Assembly (NCBI RefSeq): GCF_002865545.1
Contig: NZ_CP025543.1
Location: 744,001 to 808,000, forward strand
Direction: 5' to 3'
DNA: 64,000 nucleotides
From: Spiroplasma monobiae MQ-1
GTDB lineage: Bacteria; Bacillota_I; Bacilli_A; Mycoplasmatales; Mycoplasmataceae
Shown here: positions 1 through 11,911 of the stretch, one piece after another
How the letters are laid out: each line of letters starts with the position of its first letter
Position numbering within the stretch: the first letter of the stretch is position 1
Notes under the pieces: generated by a model
Told to the model about the DNA's origin: nothing
What the model saw: only the letters and a program-made list of their open reading frames with translations
Database searches by the model: none
Translations under genes and position numbers: made by a program

Positions 1-437
1 TTGCAAACGGAGATCAAATCGAATTACACAATGGAGTTGGACAAGTGGGAAAAAGAGTTCCTGCCGAAGCAGTCTTCATTGATGGAAAAGATATGACAGG
101 AAAAGCAAGTAATGTTATTAGAGAGAGAAATATTTTAAGTAAGGACGGACTTATGGCTGTAATTATTTCAATAGATTCTCAAGCAAATAAACTTTCTGCA
201 CCTCCTAGAATTGTTTCTAGAGGTAGTTTCTATGTAAGAGACAGTGGAAATGTTATTGCTGAATCAATAAACATTGTAACAAAGGCAGTACAAGAAGTTC
301 TTAACTCACAAAAGCCCACTTTTGGAGCAATAAAGAATGCAATTAAGGAATCGTTATCGCCTTTCATCTTTAGATACAAAAGAAGAAACCCTTTAATTAT
401 TCCAGTTATTTTAAATAAAAAAGCAGAGGTTAAATAA
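1..437 (+). CDS. rnj: Ribonuclease J, C-terminal part (5' end outside window)
   Basis: The last 144 codons of a gene that starts before the window, in frame from base 3. The residues read like the C-terminal part of RNase J: VGKRVPAEAVFIDGK, then ERNILSKDGLMAVII, then PRIVSRGSFYVRDSG, then a closing RRNPLIIPVIL. RNase J is a metallo-beta-lactamase-fold ribonuclease that matures and degrades RNA in the cytoplasm of Firmicutes and Mollicutes. The catalytic metal-binding part lies outside the window, so activity and paralogue (J1 or J2) cannot be judged. The permease gene follows after 4 bases, so the two are probably co-transcribed. Confidence 0.85.
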   Translation, partial: ANGDQIELHNGVGQVGKRVPAEAVFIDGKDMTGKASNVIRERNILSKDGLMAVIISIDSQANKLSAPPRIVSRGSFYVRDSGNVIAESINIVTKAVQEVLNSQKPTFGAIKNAIKESLSPFIFRYKRRNPLIIPVILNKKAEVK

Positions 438-441
438 GAAA

Positions 442-2058
442 ATGAAAACTAAAAAAGAACAGTTAGGCCTATTTTCAATAATTTGAATTGGGTTCACATT
501 TATAGCTGGTATAACATTTACTGCCAGTTTTGGACAAATAGTTCTTGCAAAAGATGGAAGTGGTGTTGGAATTAACATCATCTGAATATTTGTACTTGAG
601 GGATTTATAGCCTTCATGTGTGCTTGAGCATTTGCGAAATTAGTTAAATATCACCCACAAGCAAATGGTGGAGGGAGCCAATACGTTAGAACTGCATTTG
701 GTAAGTTCTGAGGATTGCTAATGGGATTCTTTAACTATTCAGTTATTCCAGTAATTGGGATGGCTTTGATTGTAACAATGGTTAGAGCAAACTTTGATAG
801 CGAAATGTGAGGTCGTTGAAGTAATTTATACCTAGATTTAATTGGATTTGCATTATATATATTTGCAGCAACAATTATATTCTTTGGTATAAAAAAATAT
901 AAATATGTTGGATTAATAATTGGTTACCTAACATGGGGTATCACATTGTTATTAATGATATTTGGTTTAACAGCAGGATTTATGAATTTAGAAGTAAATT
1001 CAGATCCATTTAGACCTTATTTAGATGCAACATTAGATTTACCTGGATTTACAAAAGCATTTACAACTTGTTTCTTTGCTTTTGGTGGTATCGAAACATT
1101 CATAACTACAGGTAAAAACATTAAAAATAGATCTAGAAACATGCCTATAGCAATTATTGTAATTATGATAGCAACAACAGCTTTCTACATTATATTTTCA
1201 ACAATAACAATGTTTGCTGTTGCTGGTGGTTCATTTGAATCAAATCCAAATACACAATTATTTCCAGAAGGTAATTTCTTAAGAACATTTGGTCCAGTAT
1301 TGATTATTATTTGTACAATCTTAATGAGATTTAATTCTTCATTACAAATTACAATGTTCGGTGGTTCAACTCTTGAACCACTATCAAGTCAAGGATATAT
1401 TTCTCCAAAATTCAAAAAAGAAAATAAAGAAAACATCCCAGTTGCTGGTGTATTTGCAACTATAGGTTTATTTATAATTTGTGCAACTATATTCTTGTTT
1501 ATTCCAGATATCATTCAAGGAATAACTGGAGAGGAATCTCCGTTAAATTATGCGACAATTGCTAGTTGTGCTTCATTATTGTTAATAGCAATATATGGGA
1601 CAATTATTCCAACTGTTATTGTTCAAGGAGTTAGAAAAAATGTTAAAGTTCAAATATGAGAATACATAGGTTGAATCGTAACTGGCTTATTCCTGTTGTT
1701 TGTATTTGGGGCATACGTGTGAACTTCATTGTTAAACCCATTTGTAAAACCAAATCCAGATCAAGCCAAACAAATACAAGCAGTTGTAAGTAGTGTATTC
1801 CAAATATTATACGTTACAGGAGTTGTGGTATGAGCAGTAATACAATATCACTTATACTACAAACCGAAAATGGCTAAAATGGATTCAAATTCTGAAAGAG
1901 CAAAAGAAATTGCTGAATATGAAAATTTCTTTAGACTTCTAAGTACTGATGAAATGGAAAAAATTGCTTTACAACAAGCAAAAGAAGATGAAGAATATAA
2001 GCAGTATAAACTTCAAATCAAGGCTGAAAAAACTAAAAATAAAGCAGTTTCAAAATAG
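442..2058 (+). CDS. APC-superfamily amino-acid permease
   Basis: A 538-residue polytopic membrane protein read through many TGA (Trp) codons. The start is like that of amino-acid/polyamine permeases (LGLFSIIWIGFTFIAG), followed by NGGGSQYVRTAFGKFWG, which matches the helix 2-3 region of the APC family. About 12 hydrophobic segments precede a highly charged cytoplasmic tail of about 60 residues that ends rich in Lys and Glu. It probably imports an amino acid, which this auxotrophic organism needs; the substrate cannot be read from the sequence. It follows the RNase J gene by 4 bases and ends in a terminator. One Trp near residue 165 is encoded by TGG rather than TGA. Confidence 0.85.
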
Positions 2059-2078
2059 TCCAAAAGGACTATTTTTTT
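2055..2078 (+). terminator. Intrinsic terminator of the permease gene
   Basis: ATAGTCC pairs with GGACTAT around an AAAA loop and is followed by a run of T. The stem includes the stop codon of the permease gene. Confidence 0.8.
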
Positions 2079-2112
2079 ATATTATAATTAGATTAATATG
2101 GAGGATGAGTGT

Positions 2113-3084
2113 ATGAAAAAGTTATTGGGTATTTTAAGCACAGCAACTTTAACAATTGGTTCTGTTGCCCCTATTATAAATTACGCAATTTATGCACCCT
2201 CTTTAACTGTTATTAGGAAGATAAGTTATACTTATAATCTTAAAGATTTGGAATGAGATTCAATAAAATTTTTTAATGTTAACGGAATTCAAACAGCTAC
2301 ATTAACATCTCAAGATTTTACAAATGAATTAATAGAATGTATTCAAAAAATGTATGATGAAATTCCCGAGAAGGATTCTAATGTTTATAAAATTAATAAA
2401 ATTACAACCCAATTTATTCAATCAGGAAGTGTAAACAATGATGTTAAACTATTTAATGAAAAATTTATTGCTGCAAATAAAGACGTTAATAAATTAAATG
2501 TAAAAAATCATAAAGTAGTTATATAAAAATATAATGATCCAAAAATAGGAGATCAATATTATATAAATGTTTGAGCAAATATTTCAGGACAAGATATAAG
2601 ACTTTATGGAGGAGATGCATCAAAACCCTACAATTCACTTGATGAACTTAAAAAGAATTTCACAAATGAATTTGAACTTGAAATAACAATGGAAGTTTGA
2701 ATTGATGGAGAAGATAAGGAATACTGAGGAATTGAATTACAACAAAACATTGACTTCCAAATAAAAAGCCAAATAATAAACTGATTTATGATGGAACAAC
2801 AAACCCAGATGAGATCAGAAGTAATAAAACACATTAATAAAGAGGTTAATACACAGATAACAAAAATTGATAGGCCAATAAAACTTTATGAAGCAAAATT
2901 AAGCACTAATGCAAAAACTTTTGAACCCGGAAATGAAATTGGAGATAATATACTCATTGGTAGTGAGCACCCTTATTTTTATATTGGAATCACCTCAAGC
3001 GAACAAGCTTTTGGAGAATATAAATTGCTTGTAAAAAATACATTAGGACCTTCTTCAGAAACACAAAAAAAATGATTAGAATAA
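2113..3084 (+). pseudogene. Secreted protein gene interrupted by an in-frame TAA
   Basis: ATG at 2113 with a GGAGGATGAG ribosome site opens a frame with an N-terminal signal sequence (MKKLLGILSTATLTIGSVAP). There is no Cys where a lipoprotein would have one. The frame stops at TAA 2524-2526 after 137 residues. Reading continues in the same frame for another 185 codons, with Trp at TGA codons and protein-like sequence (IGDQYYINVWANISGQ, EVWIDGEDKEYWGIEL), to TAA at 3082. TAA is not reassigned in code 4, so the gene is either a recently broken copy or makes a truncated product. The family was not recognised; it resembles the variable surface or secreted proteins of Spiroplasma only in its signal sequence. 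A TATAAT box lies at 2083-2088 and a terminator follows. Confidence 0.6.
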
Positions 3085-3098
3085 ACTAATCATTTTTT
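3072..3098 (+). terminator. Intrinsic terminator after the interrupted secreted-protein gene
   Basis: An 8-bp stem, ATGATTAG with CTAATCAT, has an AATAAA loop and is followed by T residues. It overlaps the end of the reading frame, which fits the frame ending at 3084 before the TAA arose. Confidence 0.8.
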
Positions 3099-3139
3099 AT
3101 TTGTTTATGGTGGTACAATTCTTTTAAGGAGGTGTAAAA

Positions 3140-4075
3140 ATGAGAGGAAATAGATCAATTTCTTGAATCAGAACTTTGCTGATGATTGGAAATGTATTTG
3201 GTTTAATTTCTGGATTGTTCCTGTTTATTGTATTCGCATTCCTTATGTCAAGTTATGTAATTGCAGATACTGGAAATGAATTTGGAAATCTTGAACCTTA
3301 TGTACCATTAATGTTTTCATTGGTATCTTTCTTTACGATTACTAATATATTCTTTTGTAGTTATATTATTAATTTTCTAAGAAAGGCAGATGATATTACA
3401 TTATTGAACAACAGATATGTAATTGCATTATTTTCAATTTCAATTGGTGGATTGTTTACACCATTTGTCTTAGCACAAATGCCAAACATACAAGTACAAT
3501 CAACAATTAGTCCGAAATTTACAATTTCAAAAGGATATGGAGGAAACTCATTAGTTTCTGGATTTGCAGCTTTAGTGGTTTATTTTGGTTTTTCATTATT
3601 TGGAACAACTAATGTAAACGAAAACTCATCTATATTTACTAGTGGAACTCCAGATATAATTGCAGTTTCAATATTATCTACAATATTGTTGTGAGGTGTT
3701 ATTAACACACTAACTTTTGCAACACCAGGTGCACAAGTTTCTTGAGACAATAAAGGTACAGCTTATAAATTCATGAATTTCTTAGCTGTTATAAACCTGA
3801 TTGTTGCAACTATGACACTAATCTTGCAATTGATTGCAGCTGTGCTTTCAATTATTTCAATCTTATCAGATATGTTCGACAGAAGACGTGGATTCTTAGG
3901 TGCATTATTTAATTCAATGCTTGCAGCCTATAGAATTGCAATTCAATTATTTATCATTTATACAATAAATAAAATAATCAAAGGACTATGACAAAAAGGA
4001 GATAAAATTTACTATCAAGATTACTCAAGACTTGCTGAAAAGCAAAGAGAATATGATATGAATTCAAATCGCTAA
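3140..4075 (+). CDS. Hypothetical multi-pass membrane protein
   Basis: A 311-residue protein starting at ATG 3140 with a strong AAGGAGGTG ribosome site 5 bases upstream. Hydrophobic segments lie near residues 12-36, 52-76, 90-112, 135-155, 175-195 and 210-245. They are followed by a basic stretch (DRRRGF), a last hydrophobic segment near residues 265-285 and a short polar C-terminus. No family motif was recognised. It is flanked by terminators, so it is probably transcribed alone. It faces another unknown membrane protein on the opposite strand, with which it shares a bidirectional terminator. Confidence 0.75.
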
Positions 4076-4095
4076 TAACAAATAAGTATAAAAAA

Positions 4096-4120
4096 AATAA
4101 CTCTTATGAGTTATTTTTTT
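4096..4120 (+). terminator. Bidirectional terminator between convergent genes
   Basis: AATAACTC pairs with GAGTTATT around a TTAT loop. T residues follow on the plus strand, and a run of A precedes the stem, so it can act on both strands. It sits between the stop codons of two convergent membrane-protein genes. Confidence 0.8.
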
Positions 4121-4121
4121 A

Positions 4122-4919
4122 TTAAGCTGTTACTTTTTCTTTTTTTGGAGTAGAAACTTTGTTAGCTTCATCCTCGTCAACTTTTCTTGGAATAATAATA
4201 GTTGTGTTAACTGTAAAAGGAACAGATGCTTGAAGTTTAAACATTTTTAATACTTCTTTTCTTTCTTCTTCAGGTAAATTACCAACTGTTATTTCGTCTA
4301 ATTTTTTAATTAATTTAGTAAATATTTTAACTCATCAAGCTCATGCCGCTATTAATAAGATAGTTCCAGAAATAGCTAATGCTGTAAAGAATCATGATAA
4401 ATTCATTGATGATAAAGCTCCATAATCACCAAATCTGAAACTTAAGTATGAGATTAGGTTTGATCCCACACCAAAAGCTGCTAGAATGTGACAATAAATT
4501 GATCTACTTCAAAAGTTTGTTGCTTGTTCACGAATATCTAAAATATTTGTAAAGTTATATAACATTAACATTGTTCCTTTAACAGAATTGTTTTCTTCAT
4601 ATCATTTTGGTAAATGTAATTCTTGGAAAGCAGCTCTATAGTTAAAGTGATTGTTTACTCTTTTTCTTTCTCCATACATTAATTTAATATCTGTATAGTT
4701 TGTTTTAATTGCTAACGCTTTAAATAAATCTTTTTGCAAAACATTACTTTTTTTTGCTTTTGTTTTTTGATAAACAGTAATGTTTATTACAGTTGCAAAA
4801 ATAATAACTAAAATTGCAAATACAAACGCTGCAAATGAAATGTACATTTGTCAATCATAGAAGAATACACCGCCGTTAGTTGGGTCACTTCCATTATTTG
4901 GTCTTAGAATTGGATTCAT
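4122..4919 (-). CDS. Hypothetical transmembrane protein
   Basis: A 265-residue protein from ATG at 4917-4919, preceded by AAAGG. It has a short polar N-terminus and a hydrophobic segment near residues 24-50. A basic cytoplasmic region follows (KTKAKKSN, GERKRVNNH). Two more membrane segments lie near residues 135-160 and 165-195, separated by a short loop, and the C-terminal domain is charged and ends in Lys and Glu. No known family was recognised. It lies 38 bases after the unknown gene at 4958-5752 and may be co-transcribed with it. Confidence 0.7.
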
Positions 4920-4957
4920 TATAGGTACCTAACCTTTCAAACTAATATAATAATATA

Positions 4958-5752
4958 CTAAATTATAATATTTAACAAATCTCTTTCGCCATTTTTTTCA
5001 TTTTTTTTAATTAAAAGCGTATCTTTGTTTAGTAAAACAGCTCTTTTTATAAAAAACTCTTGAAATATTTTTTGAGTTTTAGAGACAAAATTATATATTA
5101 ATGTTTGTTGATTGTTTTCAGAACTAATTAAAACATTATTTTTATTTAGATAGTAAATTTTTTTAAAGTCAGATTCCTGAGTTAATTTTAGTTGTTCATT
5201 GAAATTTTTATCAATTAAAATAACTTTTTCTTCTTTGTCTTGAATAATATAGTTATTTTCAAATTCAATTATATCTACCAAATCATAATTAATTTCACTT
5301 ATTATTTTTAAATCAAAATCTGTGAAGTAAGATTTATTTTCCTTTTTGATCACAAGTTTATCGCTAAACTTCGTTATTATTTGTAGTTCCATCAAATGCT
5401 TAAGATCATTAACTTCTGATGTGAAAACTTTATTATTTATTATAAAACTAATATATTGTTTTTTTCCTGTATTAACAAAATTCTGTATATAGTTTTCATA
5501 AACTCCATAAATTTGTAAATCTGTATTAGATACCATTTCCAAGGATGATAAAGTTGGATTTGGGTGAGCTAAAAACATTCTATCAATATCTTGTTTATTT
5601 TTAAGGTTTTCTTCAAATAGATTTCTAGACAAATAACAAAGAGTATTTATATGACTATTAGGTTTACTATCTGAAAAATAGATATTTTCATAATCTTCAA
5701 AAATATTTGTTATTCAATCTGTATTATCAATTTTTCTGATTTTTATATTCAT
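4958..5752 (-). CDS. Hypothetical soluble protein
   Basis: A 264-residue protein from ATG 5750-5752, with the ribosome site AAGGTGAT 5 bases upstream. A later TTG is possible but has no such site. There is no signal peptide or membrane segment. The sequence is rich in Ile, Asn and Lys, with repeated short strand-like patterns (NNYIIQDKEEKVILID, NNVLISSENNQQTLIY) that suggest an all-beta or propeller-like fold; this is only an impression. No family or catalytic motif was recognised. It lies downstream of pgk, behind the pgk terminator, so it probably has its own promoter. Confidence 0.65.
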
Positions 5753-5778
5753 TTTAATCACCTTTTTAATTATAGATT

Positions 5779-5804
5779 AAAAAACACAGTTAATTAACTG
5801 TGTT
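5779..5804 (-). terminator. Terminator of the pgk transcript
   Basis: The perfect palindrome ACACAGTTAATTAACTGTGT is followed on the minus strand by a run of T (A residues at 5779-5784). Confidence 0.85.
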
Positions 5805-5816
5805 ATATTTTTGAAA

Positions 5817-7013
5817 TTATTTATTTTGGATTGCTTCTACACCAGGTAAAGTTTTACCTTCCATGTATTCTAATGAAGCTCCACCACCAGTTGAAATGTG
5901 TGTGAATTTTTCCTTAAATCCTAATTGAATTGCAGCTGCAGCTGAATCTCCACCACCAATTAAAGTGAATGAGTCTTTTAAGTTTGCTATAGCTTCACAA
6001 ACAGCTAAAGTACCTTTATTATAGTGTTCGAATTCAAACACTCCCATAGGTCCATTTCAAGCTACTGTTTTTGCATCTTTTAAGATATCTTCAAATAATT
6101 CTATTGATTTAGGACCAATATCTAATCCCATTACATCTTCTGGTAAATCTACACCAGAAATTGTTGGTTCTGTATCTTTAAAGTCAGTGTTGTTTGCTGA
6201 GTCAATTGGTAAGATGATTTTTCCATTAGCTTTTTCCAAGTATTCTTTTGCTAGTGAAACTTTATCTTCTTCACATAATGATTTACCAATACTGTGACCT
6301 TGTGCTTTAAAGAATGTATATGCCATTCCTCCACCAATAATAATTTTGTCAGCTTTTTCCAATAGGTTATCAATAACTCCAATTTTATCAGACACTTTTG
6401 CTCCACCAATGATGGCAACAAATGGGTGTTCTGGTTTGTCAATTCCTTTTGCTAACATTTCTAATTCTTTTTGAACTAGGAATCCCACACAACTTTCAGC
6501 TATGTTTGATGCGATTCCAACATTTGAAGCATGAGCTCTGTGTGCTGTACCAAATGCATCATTTACGAATACATCTCCTAATCCAGCTCAGTATTTTCCT
6601 AATTCAGCATCATTTTTAGATTCAAATTTAACAACTTCTCCGTTTTGAACATCTTCAAAACGTGTGTTTTCAAATAAAAGTATTTCTCCTTCATTTAATG
6701 AACCAATTGCTGATTCTAATTCTTCTCCTCTTGTTTGAGGAACAAATTTAACTGATTTTCCTGATAATTCTTCTAATTTTTTAGCAACTGGTGCTAAAGT
6801 TTTTTTAGCTTTGTCACTTTCTTCTTTAATTCTACTTAAGTGTGAGAATAATACAATTTTTGCACCATTTTCAATTAAGTGGTTAATAGTTGGTAGTGCC
6901 GCTCTAATACGGTTATCGTCTGTTATAACTCCATCTTTTAATGGAACGTTAAAGTCAACTCTAACAAGAACAGTTTTTCCAGATACTTGAATATCATTTA
7001 ATGTTTTTTTCAT
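5817..7013 (-). CDS. pgk: Phosphoglycerate kinase
   Basis: A 398-residue enzyme, the normal family length. It transfers phosphate from 1,3-bisphosphoglycerate to ADP, making ATP in glycolysis in the cytoplasm. The N-terminal substrate-binding motif [12 protein letters not shown] is at residues 20-31. The nucleotide-binding region reads GGGDSAAA, and the C-terminal signature [20 protein letters not shown] is intact. TGA codons near 6055 and 6593 encode Trp. It lies downstream of gap, with a Panacea-like gene inserted between them, and ends in a strong terminator. Confidence 0.97.
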
Positions 7014-7034
7014 TTTTCGTTCTCCTATACCTAA

Positions 7035-7547
7035 TTATTTTAAAACATTTTTAACCATAAAATCTATATAATGAAAAAAATTATCCTCATTTTCATTATG
7101 AAACCTTATTATATCTTGATCTTTGATTAAATTATTTTTACTTGGTTTATATAATTTTTTTCAAGGAGTTTGTTCGTGACATATTTCAACAATATCTCAA
7201 GATTTCAATTTCAAAAGAAATAAAACAATACTATATGTTATTTTATTATCTTTTTTATTTTGACTTTCAATTTTTAAATGAAGTTCTTTAGAATAGGTTA
7301 TAGGTATGTCCGACCTTGCATAATTGGTATGTTTTTTTCATAAATCATAAATTACAGGACCCCATCTTCAAGTTTCAAATTCAATGTTTGCAACTTTTTG
7401 TCTAAATAATAAGAAGTAACTATAAACTATATAAATTATTTTCTGTATTTGAATTTGTGTGACTCTTTTTATGTTATTTTCTTTTTTTACTTTAGCAATA
7501 ACATTTAAAATGTAATTTACAAATTCATCTTTAGAATAAAAAAACAT
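7035..7547 (-). CDS. Panacea/DUF4065-like protein (SocA/GepA type)
   Basis: A 170-residue protein assembled through five TGA codons, from ATG 7545-7547 behind AGGTGA. Three blocks match the Panacea domain pattern. QIQIQKIIYIVYSYFLLF (31-48) compares with KLQKLLYF-type helices. FETWRWGPVIYDLW (57-70) compares with the F-AW-YGPV motif. HEQTPWK (124-130) compares with the C-terminal TH-E-PW motif. Known family members include the SocA adaptor/antitoxin of Caulobacter and chaperone-like antitoxins of the PanAT toxin-antitoxin systems. No toxin-like partner is adjacent: the neighbours are gap 59 bases upstream and pgk 21 bases downstream. The family call rests on motif reading only; the function here is unknown. 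Confidence 0.65.
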
Positions 7548-7606
7548 ATTTTCACCTCAATATTACTATCGTTGTAAAAATATGCTTAATTGTTTTATTT
7601 AGAAAA

Positions 7607-8623
<1,017 letters not shown>

Positions 8624-8743
8624 ATTAGTCAATTCCTTTCACGATTTAATTTTATACCTTATTGCCTTATTTATTAAATAAAACATTTAAAATTTATTTC
8701 CATTTTTTCCACAACAATATTTACTAGTTGGAGAAATATTCTA

Positions 8744-9643
8744 CTAATATCTCTTATTTTCTCCAATTAATTCAAATTCATTTGAAAGACCTTTTATTCT
8801 TTCTGTAAATCTTAAAGCTTTTTGCATTTCAAATTTTTTCTCTTCTGGATTAGTAACTCTTTTGTTTAAGTAATACTTTTGAAGATCTGAAATAGAGAAA
8901 TTAGATGTAAAGTATGTTATTTTCTTATTTTCTAATCTATGGTTTAAAATACCAAACATGACCTCATCTCTACTTCAATCACTTACAACTTCCGCTCCAA
9001 TATCATCTAGTATTAGAACATCCACTTTTAAACAGTCATCATAAAATCTTGATAAGTCAGTTTTTTCTTCGGTATTAAATGTATCTTTTATTATTTTAAT
9101 AAGTTTATTTACAGTTACAAATATGACTTTCTTATCTTTTTTAGCATATTCATTTGCCAACCTTTTCATTAAAAAGGTTTTACCAGCTCCTGGATCACCA
9201 TAGATATAGACTCCTTTTCATGAATTGTTTACTAAATTATCTCTAATTTCTTTTAATAATCTTTTCATTTCTTTTGATACTTGAGAAATGTCTAAAGCCT
9301 TGGTGTATTCACTTATGGTTTGGCTATTTTCTTGTAAGTCGTAATCTGCATGAACTATATTTTTTATTATTTTATAATCCTTGTTTTCATATATTCAATG
9401 CTTACAGTTTTTACTTGAAATATAGAATAAGTTATTCTTATAAACAAGAACCTCTTGAACACCTTTAATTAATTGAGTGCACTTTTCTAAAGGTTCTTCA
9501 TTTGCACAGAAAGTATACTGACTTAGAAATCTATTGATAACCAACATATTATTTTCCAAAATTTGATCTGTTATTTTGTGTTTTTCAATAAGTTCTTTTA
9601 AGCTGATGTGATTTTTTATATCACTTAAATTAAGTTGTTTCAT
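8744..9643 (-). CDS. dnaI: Primosomal protein DnaI, helicase loader
   Basis: A 299-residue AAA+ ATPase. Walker A is GDPGAGKT and Walker B is VLILDDIGAE. The N-terminal 100 residues lack the clear zinc-binding cysteine cluster of Bacillus DnaI; cysteines are present at CANEEPLEKC but not as a full motif. DnaI loads the replicative helicase together with DnaB at the origin and at restarting forks. Its ATG (9641-9643) directly follows the TAG of dnaB (TAGATG), so the two are translationally coupled, as is the dnaB-dnaI pair in Firmicutes. Two TGA codons were read as Trp. Confidence 0.92.
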
Positions 9644-10918
9644 CTATAAGTCACCTCAATCATTTTGATCAAAAGTGAAGTCTTCTTCAACTTTAATTTT
9701 ATATGTATCTTTGTTTAAAGCTTCATTTCATCTTCTACCCAAATCTATGTTCACTACTTTGTTTGATTTAATATTTGATTTAGACTTTTGGTGAGCAACT
9801 TTTAAATATTCAAATGTCTCAGATGCTGTTTTAAATCCGTTTTCAGACATTGTCGAAGCTATTTTATAAATATAGTTGGCAACTATATTTCCTTTGTTTT
9901 TTAAGAAAACAAAATCAAATAAGCAATTTATTACACCATTTCTTAACTTATATTTATTTTGGAGAATTTCAATAATTTCGTTTTGGGTTTTATTTAATTC
10001 TTTTGTTTTAGGGTCTTTTGAAGAAATTAAAGCCAATAGATATTCTTCAGGTTCAATTGTTTCCATTTCATTAAGTTTTTTAATCTTTTGGTTTTGAATG
10101 TTTTTGTTTACATCTATTTCAGGAACTGTTGGTTCAAATTCATCCTTTTTAAAGATAAGTTTGGCAACTTCTTTGTAGAACAATGAGTTGTCAAAAGAAC
10201 ATTCTTCTTTGTCATATATTCTTTTTATTATTTCCTTTATTTCAAATTGACTTATATTGTATGAACCAAAAACATCTTCAATAGCTTTTTTAACTACTGA
10301 GTTGTTTTTGCTTATAATTACATCTTCAGTTTCTAAAGATTCAATTAGTTGTATATAGTCCAAACCTTTTAATAAAGCGTTTGTTCTCTTCGGTTTTGCT
10401 TTAATCATTGTTGTTTCTTCTACTTTAATATTTTCAATTTCACCAAATACATCTGCAAATTTAGATGAAGTGTCTTTATAACCACTTTCAAGGCTTAATT
10501 CACCTTCATCTCTGAAAGTGAATCTTACCAGTTCATAGTCATCCTTTTTTAATTTATTTAATAAAGCATTATTAAATACTTTATTTTCAAAGAATTCAGC
10601 GGGTTCTAATGGTGAATATACATTGAATATTATTGTATTTTTTTCTTTGTTTTCCAAAGTTCTTAAAAGACCTAAAGCTTCTAACTTTTTAAAATATTTT
10701 GCTAGTGTTGTTTTACTAATTCCAGTAATTTTTGATAATCTAGCATCTGATAAAGTAATTTTCTTAAAATCATTTAAAATGTATGATTCGTTTATTAATG
10801 TATAGTATAGCGACACCGCCTTAGATCCCATAATAGGTTGGTAAAGGTAGGTGATTATTTTGTTGTTTGAACTGTCAACTATGTTTTTTAGAATAACTCT
10901 GTAATTGAAATCATTCAT
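9644..10918 (-). CDS. dnaB: Replication initiation/helicase-loading protein DnaB (DnaD-like)
   Basis: A 424-residue protein starting at MNDFNYR behind GGAGG. The winged-helix region includes ITYLYQPIMGSKAVSLYYTL, and a C-terminal DnaD/DnaB_2-like region includes GNIVANYIYKIAS. In low-GC Gram-positive bacteria this protein helps DnaA and DnaI put the helicase on origin DNA; it is not the hexameric helicase that is called DnaB in E. coli. The middle (about residues 165-300) is poorly conserved. It ends in DFTFDQNDWGDL, with the Trp at TGA, and abuts dnaI. Confidence 0.85.
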
Positions 10919-11011
10919 ACCTACCTCCGTCTTGCTTATTAATAATAAAAAAAAAGAAAAAAATTGGAACACATTTAATATTTTTTATGTAATTTCCTAT
11001 AACTTGTTAAT

Positions 11012-11055
11012 AAAAAAACTTGATAAATACCTTTATTTAAAGGTTTAAATCAAGT
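11012..11055 (-). terminator. Terminator of the polA-mutM transcript
   Basis: ACTTGAT pairs with ATCAAGT, with an inner CCTTTA/TAAAGG stem, and is followed on the minus strand by seven T residues. It separates mutM from dnaB. Confidence 0.75.
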
Positions 11056-11071
11056 TGTCCACATATTAATA

Positions 11072-11899
11072 CTAATTTTGACATTCTCCACAGAAGTATG
11101 TCCCTCTTCCGTTAACCTTTATCTTTTGAATAATTCTTCCACATTCAAAACAAGGTTTATCTTTTCTTAAATGAACTTTTAGTTCATTTTGATATTTTCC
11201 ATCAATACCTTGTTCTGGTTGATAACTATCTATTGTAGATCCACCAAGTTCTATAGATCTCTTTAGAATTCTTTTGGATGCGTTTAAAATATCTTCATAA
11301 TTTCTCAATTTTAAACTGCTTGCTCTTTTTTCTGGGTGAATCTTGGCTTCAAATAGAATTTCATCCGCATAAATATTACCTATTCCAGATATTTTTGTCT
11401 GGTCTAGCAGGACAGTCTTAATGTGCTTGTTTGAACCAGACATTATATCCATAAGATATTGTCCGTTTAAACTGCTATCAAAGGGTTCTGGGCCAACATT
11501 TTGTATTGGTTTTTGTGTTCTAAATTTAGATTTTTCTTGAAGGTGTAAAGTACCAAATTTCCTTGTGTCTGTATAAACAAGTAATTTATTGTCACTTAAT
11601 TCAAATACAGCTTCTACGTGTTTTTGTTCATATTGTGTTCCGGCTTCATAAACAAATCATTTTCCTTCCATTCTTAAGTGACTTATTAAAACAAGTTCTT
11701 GAAGTTCGAAAATTATATGTTTTGCTATTCTTGATATATTGTCAATTTTTCTACCTTCCAGTTCTTTTTCGAATTCAGGAATAGAAATATCGGTTTTTAT
11801 TAAATTGGGGTAAGTTATTGTTGCTTTTCTTATTGTTAAGCCCTTAACTTTTTTATTTAGAATCCTAATAACGGTTTCAACTTCTGGTAATTCTGGCAT
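11072..11899 (-). CDS. mutM: Formamidopyrimidine-DNA glycosylase (Fpg/MutM)
   Basis: A 275-residue base-excision repair enzyme that removes 8-oxoguanine and ring-opened purines and cuts the abasic site. After the start Met come the catalytic Pro and Glu, in PELPEVETV. The helix-two-turn-helix region reads GIGNIYADEILFEAKIHP, and the C-terminal zinc finger has two CxxC pairs (CFEC and CGEC). All key residues are present. It lies just behind polA with a GGAG ribosome site, as in many Firmicutes where polA and mutM are neighbours. Confidence 0.96.
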
Positions 11900-11911
11900 A
11901 ATAAATTCTCC

